From: an uncultured Sphingomonadales bacterium | GTDB lineage: Bacteria > Pseudomonadota > Alphaproteobacteria > Sphingomonadales > Sphingomonadaceae | Reading direction: 5' to 3' | DNA length: 6,703 nt | Assembly (NCBI GenBank): GCA_903958285.1 | Contig: CAJBSR010000051.1 | Span: forward strand, 1-6,703 | In this document: positions 1 through 6,492 of the stretch, in pieces | Layout: each line of letters opens with the position of its first letter | Numbering within the stretch: position 1 is the first letter of the stretch | The notes under the pieces: model-generated | Seen by the model: only the letters and a program-made list of their open reading frames with translations | What the model was told of the DNA's origin: nothing | Database searches by the model: none | Translations under genes and position numbers: made by a program

Positions 1-423
1 CCGTCGGCAGACGTGCTCGCTGAAGCTTCGACGGAGGTCGACCTGACGGCGATCCAACCGGGCCAGGCCATCAAAACGATCTTCCGCAAGCAACCTTTGT
101 TTGTGCGTCATCTGACGCCTAAGGAAATCGCTGAGGCTGATGCCACACCGCTTTCCGATCTGCGTGATCCGCAGACGCTGGAAGAGCGGACAAAGACGGG
201 CAAGACCCAGTGGCTCGTGACCATGGGTGTCTGCACCCATCTGGGTTGTGTGCCGCTTGGCGCTGCCGAAGGCGAAGTGAAGGGCGAATATGGCGGGTAT
301 TTCTGCCCATGCCACGGTTCGTCTTACGACACCGCTGCCCGCATTCGTAAAGGCCCCGCGCCTACGAACCTCGTGGTACCACCCTACGAGTTCACTTCTG
401 ACACTGCCATTTTGGTCGGCTGA
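1..423 (+). CDS. petA: Ubiquinol-cytochrome c reductase, Rieske iron-sulfur subunit (5' end outside window)
   Basis: This is the Rieske [2Fe-2S] subunit of cytochrome bc1, which takes the first electron from ubiquinol at the Qo site and passes it to cytochrome c1 on the periplasmic face. The frame is open from base 1 with 140 visible residues. The N-terminal part, normally a twin-arginine signal and membrane anchor, lies upstream, so the GTG at 13 is not the real start. Both cluster boxes are intact: CTHLGC at visible residues 78-83 (bases 232-249) and CPCHGS at 102-107 (bases 304-321). These supply the two Cys and two His ligands and the disulfide pair. S107 and Y109 match the conserved Ser and Tyr that tune the cluster potential. 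It leads an operon with petB 11 bp downstream. Identification is very secure; only the start is missing. Confidence 0.97.
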   Translation, partial: PSADVLAEASTEVDLTAIQPGQAIKTIFRKQPLFVRHLTPKEIAEADATPLSDLRDPQTLEERTKTGKTQWLVTMGVCTHLGCVPLGAAEGEVKGEYGGYFCPCHGSSYDTAARIRKGPAPTNLVVPPYEFTSDTAILVG

Positions 424-434
424 GGATTAGATCG

Positions 435-1721
435 ATGAGTTTTCCTTGGGCTAACGAATACAAGCCATCCAACGCATTCATGCGCTATATGGATGAGAAG
501 CTTCCGCTTCCGCGCTTCGTTTATAACGCCGTCGGCGCCGGTTATCCGGTTCCGCGCAACCTGAACTATTTCTGGAACTTCGGTGTTCTGGCCGGCATGG
601 CGCTCATGATTCAAATCGTGACCGGCATCGTTCTGGCGATGCACTATGGCGCCGACAGCAGCATCGCTTTTGGTTCTGTTGAGCACATCATGCGTGATGT
701 GAACTCGGGCTGGTTCCTGCGTTATGCGCACCAGAATGGCGCGTCGATGTTCTTCATCGTGGTCTACATCCACATCTTCCGCGGCCTGTTCTACGGATCA
801 TATAAGCCGCCGCGGGAAATGGTGTGGCATCTTGGCCTCGTCATCTTCCTGTTGATGATGGCAACCGCATTCATGGGCTATGTCCTTCCCTGGGGCCAGA
901 TGAGCTTCTGGGGTGCCAAGGTCATCACCGGCCTGTTCGGCGCCATCCCGCTGGTGGGTGAGCCGATCCAGACCTGGCTGCTTGGCGGTTTTGCGCCGGA
1001 CAATGCCGCTCTGAACCGCTTCTTCTCGCTCCACTTCCTGCTTCCGTTCGTGATCTTGGGTGTCATCATCCTGCACATCTGGGCGCTGCACATTCCGGGG
1101 TCCTCGAACCCGACCGGCGTGGAAGTGAAGTCGGAACAGGATACGGTTCCGTTCCACCCCTATTACACCGCCAAGGATGGCGTCGGCGTGGCCCTGTTCT
1201 TCCTGTTGTTCGCAGTGATCCTGTTCTTCGCACCCAATTTCTTGGGTGAGCCGGACAACTACATCCCTGCCAACCCGCTGGCGACACCTGCCAACATCGT
1301 CCCGGAATGGTATTTCTGGCCATTCTACGCGATCCTGCGTGCGTTCACCGTGGACTTCCTGTTCATCCCCGCAAAGCTGCTGGGCGTGCTCGCGATGTTT
1401 GCCTCGATCCTGCTGCTGTTCTTCCTGCCTTGGCTGGACACATCGGCGGTACGCTCGGGCCACTACCGTCCGCTGTTCCGGAAGTTCTTCTGGTTCGGCC
1501 TGATCCCCACGATTGTCATTCTTGGCTATTGCGGTGGGTCTCATGCGACGGACGGCATCGTCCTCATCAGCCAAATCGCGTCGGCTTATTATTTCGCGCA
1601 CTTCCTGATCATTCTTCCGATCATTTCGCGTGTCGAAACAACCAAGCCGCTTCCGACATCCATCACCGAAGCTGTTCTGGGCAACACGCCCGCGAACGCT
1701 ACGCTTCAGCCTGCCGAATAA
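435..1721 (+). CDS. petB: Cytochrome b subunit of the cytochrome bc1 complex
   Basis: This is the membrane core of complex III, holding the two b haems and both quinone sites; 428 aa is normal for a bacterial cytochrome b. About eight transmembrane helices are visible. The haem ligands appear as two His pairs each 14 residues apart: H99/H113 in helix B and H200/H214 in helix D, with the usual 87-residue gap between pairs. The Qo-site PEWY motif is at residues 290-293 (bases 1302-1313). By alignment, F146, G154 and G160 sit at yeast positions F129, G137 and G143, so the usual strobilurin-resistance changes are absent. K162 sits where yeast has T145 in the WGATV segment. The ATG at 435 is preceded by GAGGA (422-426), which overlaps the petA stop with 8 bp spacing. 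It ends with TAA. Confidence 0.98.
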   Translation: MSFPWANEYKPSNAFMRYMDEKLPLPRFVYNAVGAGYPVPRNLNYFWNFGVLAGMALMIQIVTGIVLAMHYGADSSIAFGSVEHIMRDVNSGWFLRYAHQNGASMFFIVVYIHIFRGLFYGSYKPPREMVWHLGLVIFLLMMATAFMGYVLPWGQMSFWGAKVITGLFGAIPLVGEPIQTWLLGGFAPDNAALNRFFSLHFLLPFVILGVIILHIWALHIPGSSNPTGVEVKSEQDTVPFHPYYTAKDGVGVALFFLLFAVILFFAPNFLGEPDNYIPANPLATPANIVPEWYFWPFYAILRAFTVDFLFIPAKLLGVLAMFASILLLFFLPWLDTSAVRSGHYRPLFRKFFWFGLIPTIVILGYCGGSHATDGIVLISQIASAYYFAHFLIILPIISRVETTKPLPTSITEAVLGNTPANATLQPAE

Positions 1722-1734
1722 GGACAATATCGAC

Positions 1735-2589
1735 ATGATCCGCATAGGTGCTTTTCTTGTTGGGCTGTTCTTTTCCGGCTGGCTGCTTGTGTCAGCCGCG
1801 ATGGGCGCCTTCGCTTTCGTAACCGCGCCGACGGCGCCGACCGCTGAACACGAATTCCATAAGCCCGCAAAGTCCGTCGACTTCTCGTTCGACGGTCCGA
1901 CCGGAAAGTATGACCGTGCCCAGCTTCAGCGCGGCCTGCAGGTCTTCAAGGAAGTCTGCTCAGCCTGTCACAGCCTGCAATATGTCTCGTTCCGCGACTT
2001 CAAGGACCTTGGCTATAGCGACGGTCAGGTGAAGACGATTGCCCAGACATGGCCGACCGAAACGCCGTCGATCAACCCGGACACGGGTGAAGCGGCGACG
2101 CGCAAGCCAATGCCGGCTGACAAGATCCCATCGCCCTACCCCAATGATGTGGCGGCACGTGCAGCGAACAACAACGCTGTTCCGCCAGATCTTTCCCTCA
2201 TGACAAAGGCACGCCACGGCGGTTCTGCCTATGTCTATTCTCTGCTGACCGGCTTCCAAGCGCCGCCAGCTGAGTTGAAGGAGAAGTTCCCGGCATCCAT
2301 GCCCGGCGCAACGACCCATTATAACCCGTACTTTGCCAACCTGAACCTCGCCATGGCAGCTCCGCTGACCACCGACGGTCAGGTGACCTATGGCGAAGGC
2401 GCACCCAAGGCGACGGTCGACCAGATGGCCAAGGACGTGACCGCGTTCCTGACCTGGACGGCAGAACCGAAGCTTGAGAATCGTAAGCGTGCCGGCACCG
2501 CTGCCGTCATCTTCCTTCTCATCTTCCTCGGCCTGTGCGTCGGTGCCTATAAGAATGTGTGGGCTGATAAGAAGAAGGCGCACGCCTGA
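1735..2589 (+). CDS. petC: Cytochrome c1 subunit of the cytochrome bc1 complex
   Basis: Cytochrome c1 accepts electrons from the Rieske protein and reduces cytochrome c in the periplasm. The 284-aa product begins with a hydrophobic export signal (about residues 4-30). It has one c-type haem motif, C75-S-A-C-H79 (bases 1957-1971), and the conserved NNNAVPPDLS segment near 145-154. A likely axial Met, M207, lies in NLAMAAPL. A C-terminal membrane anchor (about 254-272) is followed by a Lys-rich tail. The ATG at 1735 is chosen because TAAGGA (1719-1724), overlapping the petB stop, is a good ribosome site 10 bp away and because the protein then starts at the signal peptide. A longer in-frame start at 1630 would run 92 bp into petB and spoil the signal. 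It is the last pet gene here. Confidence 0.97.
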   Translation: MIRIGAFLVGLFFSGWLLVSAAMGAFAFVTAPTAPTAEHEFHKPAKSVDFSFDGPTGKYDRAQLQRGLQVFKEVCSACHSLQYVSFRDFKDLGYSDGQVKTIAQTWPTETPSINPDTGEAATRKPMPADKIPSPYPNDVAARAANNNAVPPDLSLMTKARHGGSAYVYSLLTGFQAPPAELKEKFPASMPGATTHYNPYFANLNLAMAAPLTTDGQVTYGEGAPKATVDQMAKDVTAFLTWTAEPKLENRKRAGTAAVIFLLIFLGLCVGAYKNVWADKKKAHA

Positions 2590-2613
2590 TCGCATTGGCT
2601 CCGGCCTAAACTA

Positions 2614-2625
2614 GGGGCCCACCCC
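2614..2625 (+). other. GC-rich hairpin potential after petC
   Basis: GGGG (2614-2617) can pair with CCCC (2622-2625) across a 4-nt loop. The preceding GGCCT (2603-2607) offers a competing fold with AGG-GG-CC. It lies 25 bp after the petC stop, where an operon end would be expected. No T tract follows, so this is not a convincing intrinsic terminator. It could slow transcription or protect the mRNA 3' end. Confidence 0.2.
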
Positions 2626-2633
2626 GTCGTTAC

Positions 2634-2650
2634 CTGACTCAAACAGTCAG
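2634..2650. repeat. Perfect inverted repeat between petC and the PilZ gene
   Basis: CTGACT and AGTCAG form a perfect 6-bp inverted repeat around CAAAC, ending 21 bp before the PilZ start codon. The left arm and the next base contain a GANTC site (2636-2640). It could be an operator or a short mRNA hairpin; no T tract follows, which argues against an intrinsic terminator. No strong sigma-70 promoter was recognised nearby, so whether the PilZ gene is read from the pet operon is open. Confidence 0.4.
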
Positions 2651-2671
2651 TTCAGCGAATGAGGTGGGCTC

Positions 2672-3067
2672 ATGGCGGAAAGCCAGATCGAATATAATTA
2701 CAGCGCACTCGCGCGCACGGCTCGGCAGGCGGAGCGTTATGCTCATACCTGCCGGGCCGTTTTGTCTTCTCAGCGCATCCCCCACCGAGAAGTGATCATC
2801 CGCGACGCGTCCGAATTTGGGCTTGGCGGACGCGGGGCCATGCTTGTGCCCGGCGAACATCTGCGCGTCTTCGCCGAGAAAATCGGTGACTTTGAAGCCG
2901 TGGTGAAATGGGCACGCGGCGATAGCTTTGGCTTGCAGGTTGACCGCCCGGTTGACCTGACATTGCTGGACGCGCCCGGACAGGAAGCCGGAGAGAGCAA
3001 TGCCGGCTTTGCAGCGGGCCCGTTCGCAGACAGCAACGTCACGCCGATGATGGGCTGGAAATCCTGA
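2672..3067 (+). CDS. Single-domain PilZ protein, probable cyclic-di-GMP receptor
   Basis: A 131-aa soluble protein made of one PilZ domain (about residues 15-100) and a Gly/Ala-rich, probably disordered tail. PilZ domains bind the second messenger cyclic-di-GMP. Both parts of the binding signature are present: R18-Q-A-E-R22 (RxxxR) and D45-A-S47-E-F-G50 ((D/N)xSxxG). The two are 23 residues apart, close to the usual spacing. The closing strand VKWARGDSFGLQV (about 78-90) is typical of the fold. No signal peptide, membrane segment or output domain is seen, so it probably acts by binding a partner, which cannot be named here. The ATG at 2672 follows GAGGTGGG (2661-2668). It lies 82 bp after petC on the same strand and may be read through from the pet operon or have its own promoter. 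Confidence 0.85.
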   Translation: MAESQIEYNYSALARTARQAERYAHTCRAVLSSQRIPHREVIIRDASEFGLGGRGAMLVPGEHLRVFAEKIGDFEAVVKWARGDSFGLQVDRPVDLTLLDAPGQEAGESNAGFAAGPFADSNVTPMMGWKS

Positions 3068-3164
3068 CCACCCCCTTTGACGATCGCACCGCGAGACCGG
3101 CATCGAGAAATCGCCCGCTCTCCTAATTGCCAGCTTGCATCAGACGTCCGGGATGCGCAGGGAA

Positions 3165-3189
3165 AGACCCACTTGATCGGAGAGGGTCT
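3165..3189 (+). promoter_or_regulatory. Inverted repeat covering part of the ribosome site of the SDR gene
   Basis: AGACCC (3165-3170) and GGGTCT (3184-3189) could pair across a 13-nt loop just before the start codon at 3195. The 3' arm takes up part of the purine-rich ribosome site GGAGAGGG (3179-3186), while GGAG stays in the loop. Such a stem might modulate initiation, but six pairs with a long loop is modest and could be chance. The rest of the 127-bp gap 3068-3194 shows a TTGACG at 3077 with no good -10 partner. Confidence 0.25.
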
Positions 3190-3194
3190 CTGCC

Positions 3195-3965
3195 ATGACG
3201 TTACCGTTTTCGCTTGCCGGACGCACAGCGCTTATCACCGGAGCATCCTCAGGGCTTGGCGCCCACTTCGCCCGGCTCTTCGCCCAAGCTGGCGCCAATG
3301 TGGTCTTGGGTGCCCGTCGTACTGACCGGATTGCCGCCCTCGCCAATGAATTGGACGCAGGGGATGCGGGCGCCCTCGCCGTTCCTCTGGACGTAACTGA
3401 TGAGGCGTCCATCATAGACGCCTTCAACATGGCAGAAGAACGCTTCGGGACTGTCGACACCATCATTGCCAATGCAGGCACGTCTGCCGCCGCCCGGGCA
3501 ACCGAGGTCAGCGTCGAGGCGCTGCGTATGTTGACGGACACAAACTTCACCGGCGTCTATCTCACCGCACGCGAAGGCGCCCGTCGCCTCATCGCCAGTG
3601 GCAGCCGTGAAACCGGCAAGGGCCGCATCGTCCTGATCGGCTCCATCACCTCCCATCTGACTGGACAAGGCGACAGCGCTTATGCCGCAGGCAAGGCCGC
3701 CGTTGCCCATCTGGGCCGCAATCTGGCACGCGAATGGGTGCGCCAGGGCATAAATGTGAACACGATCCAACCCGGATACATTCAGACCGAGATTGCGGGG
3801 GACTGGTTCCAGTCGCCGGGCGGACAGGCGCAGATTGCGGCCTTCCACCGCAAGCGCCTTCAGCCCATTGATTCGCTCGATGCCATGATGCTCTTTTTCT
3901 CCTCAGATGCCTCCGCCGCCACAACCGGCGCAGTCATCGATATTGATGATGGACAATCCCTATGA
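3195..3965 (+). CDS. Short-chain dehydrogenase/reductase (SDR), classical type
   Basis: A 256-aa classical SDR, a Rossmann-fold oxidoreductase that interconverts an alcohol and a ketone with NAD(P)(H). The cofactor loop TGASSGLG is at residues 15-22 and the NAG motif at 93-95. The catalytic tetrad is N117, S150, Y163 and K167 (YAAGK). The PG motif at 193-194 follows. Arg residues after strand 2 (GARR, 39-42) suggest a preference for NADP(H); this is inference. The substrate cannot be read from the sequence. The neighbouring acyl-CoA dehydrogenase suggests a hydroxyacyl or ketoacyl thioester, but many such SDRs act elsewhere. ATG 3195 is supported by GGAGAGGG at 3179-3186. Its TGA overlaps the next ATG as ATGA (3962-3965), so the two genes are probably translated together. 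Confidence 0.93.
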   Translation: MTLPFSLAGRTALITGASSGLGAHFARLFAQAGANVVLGARRTDRIAALANELDAGDAGALAVPLDVTDEASIIDAFNMAEERFGTVDTIIANAGTSAAARATEVSVEALRMLTDTNFTGVYLTAREGARRLIASGSRETGKGRIVLIGSITSHLTGQGDSAYAAGKAAVAHLGRNLAREWVRQGINVNTIQPGYIQTEIAGDWFQSPGGQAQIAAFHRKRLQPIDSLDAMMLFFSSDASAATTGAVIDIDDGQSL

Positions 3966-5128
3966 CTGAACGTGCCCGTGACATTGCTGCCCGCGTTGAG
4001 ACCTTCGTCCGTGACGTCGTCGTCCCTTATGAAAGCGACACCCGTCGTGATCATCACGGCGCGCCGATGGATGAGATGGTCCAGGAAATGCGGTCCAAGG
4101 CGCGCGCAGCCGGTGTGCTGACGCCGCACATCCTGCCCGATGGAAGCCATTTGACGCAGCAGGAGACAGCGATTGTTCTCCAGAAGTCCGGCCTTTCCCC
4201 TCTGGGGCCGCTCGCGGTCAACACGATGGCGCCTGACGAGGGCAATATGTACCTGCTGGGGCACGAAGGCAGTCCGGAACTGAAGGAACGCTTCCTCAAG
4301 CCCATGATCGCAGGCGAGGCGCGGTCGGCCTTCTTCATGACCGAACCCGCGCTGGAGGGCGGCGCAGGCTCTGACCCGTCCATGATGCAGACGACCTGCA
4401 AGCTGGATGGCAATCACTGGGTCATCAATGGCCGCAAGGCGTTCATCACCGGCGCAGAGGGCGCCAAGGTCGGCATCGTCATGGCAAAGGCCGATGAAGG
4501 CGCATGCATGTTCCTCGTTGACCTGCCCGACCCCGCTATCCGCATTGAGCATGTCCCCAACACCATCGACAATTCCATGCCGGGCGGTCACGCCACCGTC
4601 CTCATCGACAATTTGCGCGTGCCGGCAGACCAGATGCTGGGGCAAGCAGGTGAAGGTTTCAAATACGCACAGATCCGCCTCTCCCCTGCCCGCCTGTCGC
4701 ACTGCATGCGCTGGCATGGCAGCTGCCAGCGCGCGCACGAGATCGCGACCGACTATGCGAACCGCCGAATGGCCTTTGGCAAGCTGCTGGTCGAGCATGA
4801 AGGCGTGGGCTTCATGCTCGCGGAAAACATGATCGACCTAAAGCAGGCCGAACTGATGATCGATTGGTGCGCCTCTGTGCTCGACACAGGCTCGCTCGGG
4901 ACAGTTGAAAGCTCCATGACCAAGGTTGCCGTCTCTGAGGCGCTGATGCGCATTGCAGACCGCTGTGTGCAGGTGATGGGCGGTATGGGCGTGACCGATC
5001 ACACCATCGTCGAACAGGTCTTCCGCGAAATCCGGGCCTTCCGCATCTATGACGGCCCAACCGAAGTCCACAAATGGAGCCTCGCCAAGAAGATCAAGCG
5101 CGACTGGAAGGCGGCGAACCCGTCGTAA
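3962..5128 (+). CDS. Acyl-CoA dehydrogenase family flavoprotein (ACAD10/11-like)
   Basis: A 388-aa FAD-dependent acyl-CoA dehydrogenase, which introduces a trans-2 double bond into an acyl-CoA and passes electrons to electron-transfer flavoprotein. Visible landmarks, in order: an N-terminal helical domain; the flavin/substrate strand FFMTEP (124-129) with GGAGSDP (133-139); WVINGRKAFITGA (153-165); RRMAFGK (268-274); QVMGGMGV (337-344); and IYDGPTEVH (362-370). The last resembles the DGPDEVH ending I recall from ACAD10/ACAD11-type enzymes. The usual catalytic Glu of short/medium-chain enzymes in this loop is replaced by D364, so the base may be Asp or lie elsewhere. Chain-length preference is unknown. 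The start overlaps the SDR stop by 4 bp (ATGA), giving a two-gene unit. Its stop is 9 bp from the stop of the converging PilZ gene. Confidence 0.93.
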   Translation: MTERARDIAARVETFVRDVVVPYESDTRRDHHGAPMDEMVQEMRSKARAAGVLTPHILPDGSHLTQQETAIVLQKSGLSPLGPLAVNTMAPDEGNMYLLGHEGSPELKERFLKPMIAGEARSAFFMTEPALEGGAGSDPSMMQTTCKLDGNHWVINGRKAFITGAEGAKVGIVMAKADEGACMFLVDLPDPAIRIEHVPNTIDNSMPGGHATVLIDNLRVPADQMLGQAGEGFKYAQIRLSPARLSHCMRWHGSCQRAHEIATDYANRRMAFGKLLVEHEGVGFMLAENMIDLKQAELMIDWCASVLDTGSLGTVESSMTKVAVSEALMRIADRCVQVMGGMGVTDHTIVEQVFREIRAFRIYDGPTEVHKWSLAKKIKRDWKAANPS

Positions 5129-5137
5129 CCTTTTGGC

Positions 5138-5716
5138 TCAGGCCGTCTTTTCAAAGCTGATCAGGTCCACCGGTTCAACCATGGACACGCCGGCGCGTAT
5201 ACCATCCACCCAAGCCACCCTGGTCATGATCGACCAGCCGTTCAGTACCTTGACCAGAACCTGCTGATCCTTGTGGAGCGGCAGATCTGTCTCAATTTGC
5301 AGTCCGGATGACGATACATTGCGGACAACCGCACGGCGGCTCGTCTGGCCAACAAACAGGCGGATATCGCGGGTCAAAGCTTCGTCGGCCGCCCCAATGA
5401 CAGGCGGCGGCGCGAGGAGCTTTAGCCCAAAGCGGCGACCATGGATCCAGCGCACCGTGGCCGGAACATAATGCAGCGCGCTGAAAGACACTTCGACATG
5501 CTCGCCCACAATGATGCGGGCGTCGGTCTCCCCAGTCATGCCGCTTTCAGACACGTTGATCACGTCTGCCTTTGCATCTAGCTCAACGGCAATGGCGTCC
5601 GCCTTCAGATAAACCCGCTTCCGCTCTGCCGCGCGGCGCGTGTCGCCCTCCAACCGCGCAGCAGGCGCGGGGAAGATATCGGCTTCAACCGGTTCAAAAG
5701 GTTTGATGTGCAGCAT
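5138..5716 (-). CDS. Tandem PilZ-domain protein
   Basis: A 192-aa soluble protein with two PilZ-like domains in a row. Domain 1 (about 25-100) has a full cyclic-di-GMP signature: R28-A-A-E-R32 and N54-V-S56-E-S-G59, 22 residues apart, then VRWIHGRRFGLKL (88-100). Domain 2 (about 105-190) keeps N133-V-S135-S-S-G138 and VAWVDGIRAGV (167-177). It has no RxxxR at the expected place (only R116 and R119 nearby), so it probably does not bind the ligand in the normal way. Domain 2 may be structural or a partner-binding surface. No output domain is visible. ATG 5716 follows a weak GGGG-type ribosome site. The gene lies 114 bp after the response regulator on the same strand and could share its transcript or use its own promoter. 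Confidence 0.85.
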   Translation of the reverse strand: MLHIKPFEPVEADIFPAPAARLEGDTRRAAERKRVYLKADAIAVELDAKADVINVSESGMTGETDARIIVGEHVEVSFSALHYVPATVRWIHGRRFGLKLLAPPPVIGAADEALTRDIRLFVGQTSRRAVVRNVSSSGLQIETDLPLHKDQQVLVKVLNGWSIMTRVAWVDGIRAGVSMVEPVDLISFEKTA

Positions 5717-5830
5717 GTTCGTTACCCCGCAATCTGGTCCACCCAGTCTAGCGGCAGTCTATTGAATCAGCCCTTGTCTGAAATCCTGTTGAATCCACCG
5801 TAGCGTTTCGGACGCGCTGGTAAGCTTTTG
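5717..5830. other. Intergenic region upstream of the tandem PilZ gene
   Basis: This 114-bp gap separates the response regulator from the tandem PilZ gene. It holds two direct copies of TTGAATC (5762-5768 and 5789-5795), 27 bp apart, each carrying a GANTC site. A short stem GCGT/ACGC with a 5-nt loop (5803-5815) lies just after the regulator's stop but has no T tract in the leftward sense. No strong -35/-10 pair was recognised, so a promoter for the PilZ gene is possible but unproven. Confidence 0.45.
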
Positions 5831-6481
5831 CTAACCATCCGTCTTTTCAGGATGCTCTTCGCTGAAAGCAGGTAGACCCGCGACCATGGCAAGGCGAACC
5901 GCCGCAGAAACAGTCCGCACATTGAGCTTTTCCATCAATGTCGCGCGAAAGCTTTCAACCGTGCGAATGCTCAGACCAAGATTATAGGCAATCAGTTTAT
6001 TGGGCAGGCCATCCAGCAAGCCCTGCATCACCTGCCGCTCCCGATTGGACAGCTTTGCGATACGCTCCTTTGCATCGTCCAACTTGCCAAGCGCGTTGAC
6101 GCGCCGGTCCAGTTCCCCAAACGCATTGTCCAGCGTGGTGAGCAGATGGTCCTGCACATAGGGCTTTTCGATGAACTCAAACGCCCCGTTCTTCATCGCA
6201 CGGACTGCGCGGCCGATGTCACCCATGCCGGTCAGGATCAGGACGGGGAAGCGGATGCCTTTTGCATTCAGGGCCTCTTGCGTCTGATGGCCGTCAAGCC
6301 CGGGCATGTGCAGATCAAGCATGATGCACCCCGGTTCCGCGGCGTCCGCAATGTCTAGAAAGGCCTCGCCGCTGGAAAATTGTTCGACAGTGTAGCCATG
6401 TGCCTTGAGAAGCAGGGCGGCGGATTGCCGAACCAACTCGTCGTCATCGATGAGATAAATGAGCTTGGTCAACTTTTCCAT
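5831..6481 (-). CDS. FixJ-family two-component response regulator (REC plus LuxR-type HTH)
   Basis: A 216-aa DNA-binding response regulator. The receiver domain (about 5-120) has the acidic pocket at D12-D14, phosphoacceptor D56 (MLDLHMPG), switch T84 and conserved K106 (EKPY). A linker (about 121-142) leads to a LuxR/GerE-type helix-turn-helix (about 144-198), LSNRERQVM...NKLIAYNLGLSIRTVE, characteristic of the FixJ/NarL class. Phosphorylation by a sensor kinase would be expected to promote DNA binding; no kinase gene is in the window. Two starts compete. ATG 6481 directly abuts GGGGAG (6487-6482). A TTG at 6472, three codons later, has that same ribosome site at a normal 9 bp. Target genes are unknown; the tandem PilZ gene downstream may be co-transcribed. 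FixJ itself is only one family member, so no symbol is given. Confidence 0.92.
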   Translation of the reverse strand: MEKLTKLIYLIDDDELVRQSAALLLKAHGYTVEQFSSGEAFLDIADAAEPGCIMLDLHMPGLDGHQTQEALNAKGIRFPVLILTGMGDIGRAVRAMKNGAFEFIEKPYVQDHLLTTLDNAFGELDRRVNALGKLDDAKERIAKLSNRERQVMQGLLDGLPNKLIAYNLGLSIRTVESFRATLMEKLNVRTVSAAVRLAMVAGLPAFSEEHPEKTDG

Positions 6482-6492
6482 CTCCCCATGCG

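Noticed and set aside
13..423. GTG at 13 as the start of the Rieske gene
   Set aside because: The frame is open to base 1 and the membrane anchor expected of the family is missing, so the gene simply begins upstream of the window.
1630..1734. Longer N terminus for cytochrome c1 starting at 1630
   Set aside because: It would overlap petB by 92 bp, put a hydrophilic stretch before the export signal, and ignore the good ribosome site before ATG 1735.
798..1745. Long minus-strand open frame (315 codons) opposite petB
   Set aside because: It lies wholly antisense to a conserved cytochrome b, is rich in Arg/Gln/Glu with no recognisable domain, and is a typical shadow of GC-rich codon bias.
1960..2595. 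Minus-strand open frame opposite petC
   Set aside because: It is a shadow of the cytochrome c1 gene with no recognisable protein features.
3077..3105. TTGACG at 3077 as a -35 element for the SDR gene
   Set aside because: No acceptable -10 sequence lies 16-18 bp downstream (GCATCG/CATCGA).
3860..4798. Minus-strand open frame (312 codons) opposite the acyl-CoA dehydrogenase
   Set aside because: It is antisense to a clear enzyme gene and shows no domain or coherent hydrophobic pattern.
5129..5144. Bidirectional terminator between the convergent stops
   Set aside because: Only 9 bp separate the genes, and GGC-TCAG-GCC is a 3-bp stem, too weak to call.
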